Shown here one piece after another: positions 27,901 through 35,484 of a stretch of 64,000 bases of DNA. The DNA lies in contig JBHIWP010000005.1 of the NCBI GenBank assembly GCA_041987425.1, forward strand, positions 1 to 64,000. The letters run 5' to 3'. The notes below the pieces were generated by a model that saw nothing but the letters and a program-made list of their open reading frames with translations, was not told where the DNA came from and did not search any database. A program made the translations under genes and the position numbers. This stretch comes from Leptofilum sp041987425. Its GTDB lineage: Bacteria > Chloroflexota > Anaerolineae > Promineifilales > Promineifilaceae. Positions within the stretch are counted from its first letter, which is position 1, and every line of letters begins with the position of its first letter.

Positions 27901-28956
27901 ATGAAACAGTCAGAATTGTTTCAAACGGCCGTAAAAAAAGCAAAAGCCGGGGAGCGTAAGCAGGCGCGAGACATGCTGATCCAGCTTGTCGGCCAAAATC
28001 CACAACATGAGCTGGCCTGGCTTTGGCTCAGCGAGCTCGTAGCAAACCCAGAAGACAAAATCATTGCCCTGGAAAATGCCCTCAGCATAAACCCCCAGCG
28101 CAGCCAGACAAAAGAGCGATTGCACCGCCTACGCCAAAAATATGCAAAGCCCAGCCAGCCAGCCACCTCCGGGTTTGGCCCCAATGGTCACGCTCACACC
28201 TTTGCCCTCACGACGGAGGAAGTCCAGTTCGGCGAGATCAACCAGCTATTGGCTGCTGGAAGCGTTGAGCAAGGCCGCCAACAGTTAGCCAACTTTTTAC
28301 AGCGCTATTCAAATCATGAGGCAGGCTGGGAACTTATGGTGCACCATGCCGACTCTCAAAAAAATCTCTTGATCGCCCTGGATCATCTGCTTCGCTTGAA
28401 TACTGCTCATTCTGAGGCACCGCAATGGTTAGCCAGGGTTAAACCCACCAAGGACGATTTTCTGCAAATGGGCCGCATATATGAGCGTTTAGAAAATTGG
28501 GAGCTGGCCGTTCATTACTACAAGCGCGCCCTAAAATCACCGATTAATGCGGATCGTCTGCTGGCTAAAAAGCGCCTGCCGCACGTGCAAGAGCAGCTGA
28601 AGCTAGCCAACATCACATATACCAGCCCTACAGCCACGGTGCTTCGCCTGGCGCTGGGACCTACGGTTCTGTACGCTATGCTGATGCTGATTCAGGCAGG
28701 GCTAAAACCCACCCAAACGCCCCCGCTGCTGTGCCTGGGTAGTGTGCTCTTCCTGGTAGGAATGGTTCTATTTAGCGCACTTTCCCATGCTCCAGAACAC
28801 CCCTGGCTGCAGCGACTCAGGGATACGGCCGTCTTCCAAAGCAATATCACCATGCGCCTGGTCAGCATCTTTCTCATTCTCTTGCCGCTGCTGCTCTTGC
28901 TTTTGGTTACCCTTTCCCGCCTGCTAAATTTCGAACTCGACCTGACTAATCTATGA
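27901..28956 (+). CDS. TPR-like protein with C-terminal membrane helices
   Basis: A 351-residue protein. Residues 1-230 are helical repeats of TPR type (QTAVKKAKAGERKQARDMLI, then NPQHELAWLWLSEL and KIIALENALSINPQ), a pattern common in Chloroflexota proteins with NPQNExAWLWL-type signatures. From about 240 there are three hydrophobic helices (LRLALGPTVLYAMLML, PPLLCLGSVLFLVGMVLF, MRLVSIFLILLPLLLLLLV). The TGA stop overlaps the ATG of the rhomboid gene (ATGA), implying translational coupling and a shared task, perhaps presenting substrates at the membrane (inference). The frame is open back to 27838, but 27901 begins the conserved repeat. Confidence 0.75.
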   Translation: MKQSELFQTAVKKAKAGERKQARDMLIQLVGQNPQHELAWLWLSELVANPEDKIIALENALSINPQRSQTKERLHRLRQKYAKPSQPATSGFGPNGHAHTFALTTEEVQFGEINQLLAAGSVEQGRQQLANFLQRYSNHEAGWELMVHHADSQKNLLIALDHLLRLNTAHSEAPQWLARVKPTKDDFLQMGRIYERLENWELAVHYYKRALKSPINADRLLAKKRLPHVQEQLKLANITYTSPTATVLRLALGPTVLYAMLMLIQAGLKPTQTPPLLCLGSVLFLVGMVLFSALSHAPEHPWLQRLRDTAVFQSNITMRLVSIFLILLPLLLLLLVTLSRLLNFELDLTNL

Positions 28957-29648
28957 TTCCGCTAACGGATTTGCAGCCCAATCGCTACACGAGCTTTCCC
29001 TTTATGACCATGTTCATAATCTTGCTCAATATGGCTGTGCTCATCGGTCAGTTCTTGCTGGTAGAGTTTAACATTGAAGGCTATGTCGAAGCGCTCTACC
29101 TCTTTGGCAGCGTCCCAACCTTCGTCATCGAACAGCAAGCTGCTGGCGCCCTGGCTTCCCTCACCTCCATCTTCATGCACGGCGGCATCCTGCACCTGGC
29201 AGGCAATATGTTGGCACTGTGGGCCTTTGCGCAGCGCGTGGAGGACGCCTGCGGACCGTGGCGCTTTCTCGCTTTTTACCTGCTCTGCGGTGTCTTTGCC
29301 GACATTATCAGCACCATGAGCCGCTCCACCGAAAGCATCCCCGGCATTGGGGCCAGCGGCGCAGTCTATGGCATCATGGCCGCCTACCTTATCTTATTCC
29401 CCGGTGGAAAAATAAAGGTACTCCTTTTTTGGGGCTTTGGCTTTTGGCGCATTCCATTCCGTGCCTACTGGGTCATTCTCTTCTTTTTCCTGAAGGAAAT
29501 TCCGGTTGCGCTTGATGTGCTGTTAATTAATGTGGAATCCAGCGTCGCCCATTGGGCTCACCTTGGCGGCTTCTTTGCCGGCACGCTCATCCTTTTTTTC
29601 CTGCGCCCCGACGCCTTTCATCGCTTCCGCAATGAACTGCCACTCTAA
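28953..29648 (+). CDS. Rhomboid family intramembrane serine protease
   Basis: A 231-residue membrane protease with six TM helices. HGGILHLAGNMLALWAF is the conserved loop 1/helix 2 region, with the oxyanion Asn. The nucleophile is in GIGASGAVYGIMAAYL, and the base His in SVAHWAHLGGFFAGTL. The catalytic dyad is therefore intact. It cleaves TM segments of membrane proteins; the substrate is unknown. The start codon overlaps the stop of the TPR-membrane gene by four bases. Confidence 0.95.
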   Translation: MIPLTDLQPNRYTSFPFMTMFIILLNMAVLIGQFLLVEFNIEGYVEALYLFGSVPTFVIEQQAAGALASLTSIFMHGGILHLAGNMLALWAFAQRVEDACGPWRFLAFYLLCGVFADIISTMSRSTESIPGIGASGAVYGIMAAYLILFPGGKIKVLLFWGFGFWRIPFRAYWVILFFFLKEIPVALDVLLINVESSVAHWAHLGGFFAGTLILFFLRPDAFHRFRNELPL

Positions 29649-29678
29649 CAGCTCTCCAGTTTACGTGACAATCTGTCT

Positions 29679-30677
29679 CTAACTTTCACCCTCTACACTG
29701 CCAACGGTGAGAATCACCTTCCCAATATTCTTATTCTGCCTCACATATTCGTGCGCCTGCTGCGCGTTCTCAATTGGGAATTGGGTGTCGATAATCGGCT
29801 TCAGTTCTCCAGAGCGCAGCAGCGGCCAATAGCCAGACTGAAACTGCTCTGTTATCTTTATTTTTTCGGCGGGCGAACGGGTGCGCAGCGTTGAGCCGAT
29901 GATCCGCAATCGCTTGCCCAGGATCAGCCCCATGTTCATTTCACCATGCGACCCGCCCAGCAAGCCGATGTTGACCAAACGGCCGAATCGTTTCAGCGCC
30001 TTAATGTTCCGTTCTAAATAGCTGCCGCCCACCGGGTCCAAAATCAAATTTACCCCCTGATCCTGCGTGGCAGCCAGCACCCTTTCTAAAAAATTTTCCT
30101 GCTTGTAATTGATCGCCAACTCTGCCCCCAGCCTGCGGCAGGCCATCAGCTTTTCATCGCTGCCTGCGGTAACAAACACAGTGGCCTCGGCGGCGTTAGC
30201 CAGCTGGATAGCCGCCGTACCCACCCCGCTGGCGCCAGCGTGAATCAGCACCGTCTCGCCTGCCACCAGCTCGCCCTCCAAGAATAGGTTAACGTAGGCG
30301 GTGTACCACACTTCGGGAACGGCCGCTCCCTGGGCAAAGGACCACGCTTTGGGCAGTCTCAACAGCATCCCCGCGGGCACCGCCACCTGTTCAGCGTAGC
30401 CGCCACCGGGCAGCAGCGCACAAACGCGATCCCCCACCTGCCAATCGTCTACATCCTCGCCTACTGCGGCAATGACGCCTGCCATTTCCAATCCCAAAAT
30501 CTCGCTGGCACCCACGGGCGGATTATAGCCACCGCGCGCCTGTAACAGATCAGCACGGTTAACGGCCGTAGCTCGCACATTCACCAACACCTCTTCCGAC
30601 CCGTAGGCCACATCTGGCACTGACTCCCATACCAGCTTCGGATTCTCTTTTTCCCCCTTTACTACAATCGCCTTCAT
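29679..30677 (-). CDS. NAD(P)H quinone oxidoreductase, PIG3/zinc-free MDR family
   Basis: A 332-residue enzyme. The start ATG 30677 follows GGTAGGAAGG; the frame is open 12 codons further upstream but without a site. The GroES-like half contains VRATAVNRADLLQARGGYNP and GLEMAGVIAAVGEDV; the Rossmann loop is IHAGASGVGTAAIQLA. The length and these motifs match the TP53I3/PIG3-type quinone reductases. No zinc ligands. Related in superfamily, but not closely, to the oxidoreductase at 16859. Confidence 0.92.
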   Translation of the reverse strand: MKAIVVKGEKENPKLVWESVPDVAYGSEEVLVNVRATAVNRADLLQARGGYNPPVGASEILGLEMAGVIAAVGEDVDDWQVGDRVCALLPGGGYAEQVAVPAGMLLRLPKAWSFAQGAAVPEVWYTAYVNLFLEGELVAGETVLIHAGASGVGTAAIQLANAAEATVFVTAGSDEKLMACRRLGAELAINYKQENFLERVLAATQDQGVNLILDPVGGSYLERNIKALKRFGRLVNIGLLGGSHGEMNMGLILGKRLRIIGSTLRTRSPAEKIKITEQFQSGYWPLLRSGELKPIIDTQFPIENAQQAHEYVRQNKNIGKVILTVGSVEGES

Positions 30678-30800
30678 AGCCTTCCTACCTTCGTTTTCTA
30701 ATCTGGATGCCACCTAAACTACAATAAGGTAAACTACTTAAACTTCACAACCGTAGGCCAAGTTCTAAGAACTGGCCCATATGGAGGAGAGTATCACAAG

Positions 30801-31349
30801 ATGAGTGAACGTGAAACCTACACGGTAGTTATTGCTGGCATTACCCGACATCTGCCCTTGTTTGAGGTGGCTCCCGGCGTACGCATCGCCATTTTTAATA
30901 TGCTGGGCGACACCATTGTCGTTAAAGCCGCCGCTGCCGCCTTGGCAGAACGCCTGAAAGACACCCCGGCTGAGGTTCTGGTAACGGCCGAAGCGAAAGG
31001 GATACCCTTGATCTATGAAATGAGCGCACTGATGGGACTTCCTTATATCGTCTTGCGCAAAGCGTACAAAAGCTACATGGGAGACGCCATTAGCGCCGAA
31101 ACAGTCTCAATCACCACCGGCAAGCCACAAACCCTCTACCTGGATGAAAAAGATAGAGAGTTTATCAAAAACAAAAAAGTTGTTTTGGTAGATGACGTCA
31201 TCAGCACCGGCAGCACGCTCAAGGGCATGGAAAATGTAGTGCAGCAGGCAGGGGGTAAGACCGTAAAAATTGCGGCCGTTTTCACCGAAGGTGACGCCGA
31301 TTGGAGTAATATAGTTGCCCTGGAAAACTTGCCCGTCTTCACAGAATAA
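30801..31349 (+). CDS. Adenine phosphoribosyltransferase-like protein
   Basis: A 182-residue type I phosphoribosyltransferase. The PRPP-binding loop VVLVDDVISTGSTLKGMENV and the upstream VLVTAEAKGIPLIYEMSALM match the adenine/xanthine PRTase and PurR group. GGAGGAGA lies 13 bases before the ATG. It is likely to salvage a purine base to the nucleotide, but the substrate-specificity loop (LRKAYKSYMGDAISAETVSI) is only similar to Apt, so a regulatory or xanthine-type role remains possible. No purine genes are adjacent. Confidence 0.82.
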   Translation: MSERETYTVVIAGITRHLPLFEVAPGVRIAIFNMLGDTIVVKAAAAALAERLKDTPAEVLVTAEAKGIPLIYEMSALMGLPYIVLRKAYKSYMGDAISAETVSITTGKPQTLYLDEKDREFIKNKKVVLVDDVISTGSTLKGMENVVQQAGGKTVKIAAVFTEGDADWSNIVALENLPVFTE

Positions 31350-31410
31350 TGAACTTCCCAATCACGAATCAGACGATTAATGCTAATTCGTGGCACAATC
31401 AAGCAGAGCA

Positions 31411-33033
31411 ATGACTTCCCCAACGGCCGCATCTCTATCCATCTTTCGCTATCTATTTGCCTCAGTTGCCGAAGAAATGGGCATAACATTAGGGCGCGCC
31501 GCCTACAGTCCCAATATCAAAGAACGTCTCGACTTTAGCTGCGCTCTCTTTTTGGGCGACGGCCGTATGCTGGCCCAGGCGGCTCACATTCCGGTACACC
31601 TGGGCGCCATGCCCGCTTCCGTACAGGCGGCCATCGAGCAATGCGCTCCCTTCTCCCCTGGTGATGTCGTCATCGTAAACGATCCGTACCAGGGTGGAAA
31701 CCATCTGCCCGACATCACGCTTGTCTCACCCGTCTTTTTTGATAAAGATCAGCCAACCGAATACCGCCCATCAAATACCGACCACCAACCACCTGCCTTC
31801 TTCGTTGCCAGCCGCGCCCACCACGCCGACGTGGGCGGCATGTCGCCGGGCTCTATGCCCCTTTCTACAGAAATTTATCAAGAGGGAATTATCATTCCCC
31901 CAATTAAGCTAGTAGAGGCTGGACAGCGCAACGAAGCGGTCTGGCAGCTCATTCTGCGCAACGTGCGCACCCCAGAGGAGCGCAATGGCGACCTGGCAGC
32001 CCAACTGGCGGCCCATGCCATTGGCGAGCGGCGCCTGGCCGAGATTGTGGCCCGTTACAGCCTGACCGAATCACTGGCCCACGCCGAAGCACTTATTGAC
32101 TACGCGAAGGCATTGACCGAAACGGCCGTTTCGCAGATTCCAGACGGCCGTTATACCTTCACCGACTACCTGGATGACGACGGCCAGCCAGATAGCCCCC
32201 CTATCCCAATTACCGTGACGCTTACCGTGAATGGCAGCCAGCTGCACGTTGATTTTGCGGGAACGGCCGCTGCCGTACGGGGAAATCTCAACGCCGTGCC
32301 CGCCATTGCCAGGTCCGCCGTGGCCTACTGCCTGCGCTGTGCGGCCCTGGCGCTGGTGCAAACTGACCTGCCCATGAATGATGGCGCTTTTACGCCCATC
32401 ACCGTGAGCATTCCCCCTGGCTCTTTACTAGACCCGCCGCAGCCGCACGCCGTCGCCGCCGGGAATGTCGAAACGTCGCAGCGCATCACCGACGTGGTGT
32501 TTGGCGCGCTGGCCCAGGCGCTGCCACACATTATACCCGCTGCCAGCCAGGGCACAATGAACAACCTGACGTTTGGCGGCAAGCAGCCAGGTAGTGGGCG
32601 GCCGTTTGCCTATTATGAAACGATTGGCGGGGGCGCTGGCGCCGGGCCGGAGTCCGACGGCGGCAGCGGACTGCATGTTCATATGAGCAACACGCTGAAT
32701 ACGCCCGTAGAAGCGCTGGAATACAGCTTTCCGCTGCGGCTGGAGCGCTACAGCCTGCGCCCCGGCTCCGGCGGTGCGGGGCAGCATCGCGGCGGTGATG
32801 GACTCATCCGCAGCATCCGCTTTCTCACACCTGTCGCCGTCACCGTTACCAGCGAGCGGCGTAAGCAGGGAGCCTATGGATTGCAAGGGGGCAACGACGG
32901 CCGTCCCGGCCGCAACTGCCTCATTCAAGGGGAAACCACCACTGAACTGCCGGGCAAGTTTACCCGCCAGCTCATTTCCGATGATGTTTTGCAAATTGAA
33001 ACGCCGGGAGGCGGCGGTTGGGGGAGTGAGTAA
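31411..33033 (+). CDS. Hydantoinase B/oxoprolinase family protein
   Basis: About 540 residues, a typical HyuB/OPLAH B-subunit length. Family blocks: AEEMGITLGRAAYSPNIKER, CALFLGDGRMLAQAAHIPVH, DVVIVNDPYQGGNHLPDITL, SRAHHADVGGMSPGSMP, and the Gly-rich C-terminal YETIGGGAGAGPESDG with HVHMSNTLNTPVEALE. These ATP-dependent enzymes open hydantoin or oxoproline rings with a HyuA partner, which is not adjacent. Start uncertain: ATG 31411 or an in-frame GTG 31390, neither with a ribosome site. About 12 extra, low-complexity residues (KDQPTEYRPSNTDHQPP) sit just before the conserved FFVASRAHH and may come from a short repeat insertion. Confidence 0.9.
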   Translation: MTSPTAASLSIFRYLFASVAEEMGITLGRAAYSPNIKERLDFSCALFLGDGRMLAQAAHIPVHLGAMPASVQAAIEQCAPFSPGDVVIVNDPYQGGNHLPDITLVSPVFFDKDQPTEYRPSNTDHQPPAFFVASRAHHADVGGMSPGSMPLSTEIYQEGIIIPPIKLVEAGQRNEAVWQLILRNVRTPEERNGDLAAQLAAHAIGERRLAEIVARYSLTESLAHAEALIDYAKALTETAVSQIPDGRYTFTDYLDDDGQPDSPPIPITVTLTVNGSQLHVDFAGTAAAVRGNLNAVPAIARSAVAYCLRCAALALVQTDLPMNDGAFTPITVSIPPGSLLDPPQPHAVAAGNVETSQRITDVVFGALAQALPHIIPAASQGTMNNLTFGGKQPGSGRPFAYYETIGGGAGAGPESDGGSGLHVHMSNTLNTPVEALEYSFPLRLERYSLRPGSGGAGQHRGGDGLIRSIRFLTPVAVTVTSERRKQGAYGLQGGNDGRPGRNCLIQGETTTELPGKFTRQLISDDVLQIETPGGGGWGSE

Positions 33034-33036
33034 TGA

Positions 33037-33068
33037 GTAATTGAGTAATTACACAATTACCCAATTAC
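33037..33068. terminator. Bidirectional hairpin between convergent genes, made of tandem 8-mers
   Basis: GTAATTGAGTAATT and AATTACCCAATTAC pair with one mismatch around ACAC. The sequence consists of repeated GAGTAATT and ACCCAATT units extending from about 33028 to 33076. It lies between the hydantoinase stop and the convergent metalloprotease stop. Confidence 0.6.
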
Positions 33069-33083
33069 CCAATTACGTCACCT

Positions 33084-35114
33084 CTACTTTGTCACAGTAA
33101 TAACCGTGCTGGCAACGGCCGTTTGTCCGCTGCTTGTGGTAGCCCGCAGCGTTATCACGTGCTCGCCCGGGGCCAGATCGTGCAGGAACAGGGCCGAGGC
33201 CGCTACTTCGACTCCACCATCAACTGACCATACAAAATCGCTTAGCGCGCCGTCTTCAGCGTCGGAGCCAAAGGCGTAGAGCGCAGCAGGCGACCCGGCA
33301 GCAATCGTTTCCGGCCCGGTGATCCAGGCGGTGGGCTGCTTATCTGCCAGCGGTGTGCTCAGGGCCACTTCAAAGCGCGTAGGCATACCCTGATCGGCCA
33401 GGATGATTTGGAAACGGCCGTTTCCACCACCCGGCAAACTGCTCAAATCGACTTCAAGACTGCCACCCAGCACGTTCAAACCAACGGTCGTCCATGATTC
33501 ACCATTGTTGGCGATGTAGCGCACGGTGGCCGGTACTTCCGCGCGGCCCCAGCTAATGGTGGCTGTCTCATCAGCCTGGGCAACTGCGGCGCTGGCTGTC
33601 AGGGCAGATCTTTCTGCCACGCTGGTGGTGGCAAGTGTGCGTTGGGCAACGGCCGTTCCCGAAGCGGCTTCAACCACCCGCACTTCCGCCACCGGCACGT
33701 CTGGGGCAGGCACTACCCCGTGTATTGCCTGAGCAGAAATGCCTTCCTCTTCAGCCAGCAGCAAATCCACAGGATGCGTGGCGATGATATTGCCTGCTGT
33801 ATCTAAGAGCTCTACCTGGTAAAAACCATTTTGGGGAGTAACGGCCGTTTGCGGCAGTATATAAACTGGCATGAGAGATACAGCACCGTCGTCTGCCACA
33901 TCGCCGTGAATAACTAAACTTTCCTCGGCAGGCGCCAACACATAAGCACCATTATTTACCTGGTCTGCAAAAAGTGCCTTGTATGTGTAATCGGAAACCC
34001 ATACTGGATCGCAATAGCTCATCATGTCTACGTAGCCACCAGGGCTGAGAAGTTGCAACGTACCGCCAATGCCATCCAAACCATATTCACCGATCGAGGC
34101 TCCGGCATGCTTGGCATCGGTAGACCAGTTGGTTCCGGAAACGTTGCAAGGCGCGTGATAACGACCAAAATTATGGCCAATTTCATGACCAGCCAGTGTA
34201 CCGCTAGCTTCCAGCCCAAACCCGGCTGGCAAATTATGTATGCCTACAGAGGCCCGATAGCCAATCCAACCAATACCAGCAATGCCACCAGCGCAGTTGA
34301 ACCAGGTGCTGAAACAACTTGAACCAAAATTGATATATGCATAATATACTGTCGAGTCTGGAGCAGAATCTATAAACTTGAGGTTGGTAACCTGATTAAG
34401 TAAATTACTCCATTCACTGCCGTCCGTGTCATCACGGAGGTTACCAGTAAATGGATAAGGCGAGCGAAATGTTACGTTTAGGTTACTTAGCGGATAAGCA
34501 CGCATGATCCAGCTACTGATCTGCTCAGTTGCCGGAGCAGCATAAAAGCCATCGCCATCCGATGCCCCAGTTTGCGTGTAATTAATGGGGACGATGACCA
34601 CATTCAGGGTAGGAACCGTGGTAAAGGTAACAGAACGGGTGAATCCACCGATGGCTTCACCCGTAATTTTTGCCGTTATTAAAACGGTTCCGGAGAGCCA
34701 GCTGGCGGGCAAGGTAATGTTATAGGTGCTGTTTAGACTGCTGCGGCTGGAAGCGGCCGATGCAGTTTTCGTGCTGGAAACGACAGGTGTTAGAGCCACA
34801 CCGTTGCGCGTGGCGGTGAGCGTGACGCTGGTGTTCGGCACGCTGGCACCGCTCTTGGTAGCCGTGTAGACGCGCACAACGGTTGGCCGGTTGGCCACCA
34901 GCGGTACCGTATTATTAGCATCCTGAATCGCCTGGCTTATTTCCAGATTGGTAATGGACAAATCGGGCGCCTTCGCCACAAAGGGCAGATAGGTCAACTG
35001 GTCAGGCGTACCCGCCGGTGCTGCTGATGAGTGGCGGGCATCTACACCGAGGCCGACAATCAGAGTCAGCGCCAGAGCGAAAAATGACAGGATTGATGCA
35101 AGTCGAAGGTTCAT
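33084..35114 (-). CDS. Secreted zinc metalloprotease with C-terminal PKD-like domain
   Basis: A 676-residue exported protein. Signal peptide at residues 1-31 (LASILSFFALALTLIVGLG), start after AAAGGA. A beta-rich region (about 45-170) with APDLSITNLEISQAIQ precedes the catalytic part. The metzincin-type site GHEIGHNFGRYHAPC (about 305) supplies three zinc His and the Glu. The C-terminal 90 residues resemble a PKD/Ig-like domain (GSDAEDGALSDFVWSVDGG). The middle and family name are not certain; an M66/M12-like group is my best guess. Followed by a bidirectional terminator. Confidence 0.8.
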   Translation of the reverse strand: MNLRLASILSFFALALTLIVGLGVDARHSSAAPAGTPDQLTYLPFVAKAPDLSITNLEISQAIQDANNTVPLVANRPTVVRVYTATKSGASVPNTSVTLTATRNGVALTPVVSSTKTASAASSRSSLNSTYNITLPASWLSGTVLITAKITGEAIGGFTRSVTFTTVPTLNVVIVPINYTQTGASDGDGFYAAPATEQISSWIMRAYPLSNLNVTFRSPYPFTGNLRDDTDGSEWSNLLNQVTNLKFIDSAPDSTVYYAYINFGSSCFSTWFNCAGGIAGIGWIGYRASVGIHNLPAGFGLEASGTLAGHEIGHNFGRYHAPCNVSGTNWSTDAKHAGASIGEYGLDGIGGTLQLLSPGGYVDMMSYCDPVWVSDYTYKALFADQVNNGAYVLAPAEESLVIHGDVADDGAVSLMPVYILPQTAVTPQNGFYQVELLDTAGNIIATHPVDLLLAEEEGISAQAIHGVVPAPDVPVAEVRVVEAASGTAVAQRTLATTSVAERSALTASAAVAQADETATISWGRAEVPATVRYIANNGESWTTVGLNVLGGSLEVDLSSLPGGGNGRFQIILADQGMPTRFEVALSTPLADKQPTAWITGPETIAAGSPAALYAFGSDAEDGALSDFVWSVDGGVEVAASALFLHDLAPGEHVITLRATTSSGQTAVASTVITVTK

Positions 35115-35343
35115 TATTTTTCCTTTATCTCATGCAAACGAGGGAAATTATTTGAGAAACGATAGGCTACAGGCTCCATAAAACTCACGCGGTTATTGTA
35201 GCAATTTCCGAGAGAAAAATCCCCAACAAATGATACTAATTCAGCTACGAATGCGCAACGTAACTGCAACGTAATTAAACTCACCCCACAATACTGGAGA
35301 GCTCTTACAATTCACTTGGCGATGGCAAATATCCGCTAAAACA
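35115..35343. other. AT-rich intergenic region
   Basis: Upstream region of the metalloprotease gene on the minus strand. No gene or strong secondary structure was found between 35115 and the topA terminator. Confidence 0.4.
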
Positions 35344-35402
35344 AAATTTCCCCAGAAGCCATTTTCAGACATTTTAACGTCCGAAGGTTTCTGGGGAAAT
35401 TT
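35344..35402 (-). terminator. Long hairpin terminator downstream of topA
   Basis: AAATTTCCCCAGAA (35344-35357) and TTCTGGGGAAATTT (35389-35402) are exact complements. Read on the minus strand the stem is followed by TGTTTTAG, a T-rich tail, as expected for the end of the topA transcript. The 31-base loop is longer than usual. Confidence 0.65.
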
Positions 35403-35484
35403 CAAATAATGTCACTTAACTATTCGCGAGAGGACAGAATTCTACAGGCCGTGCCGTCACTCGTTAGAGCGAAACAAATGCTTG

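Noticed and set aside
32428..32994. 188-residue minus-strand ORF
   Set aside because: Antisense to the conserved hydantoinase B reading frame.
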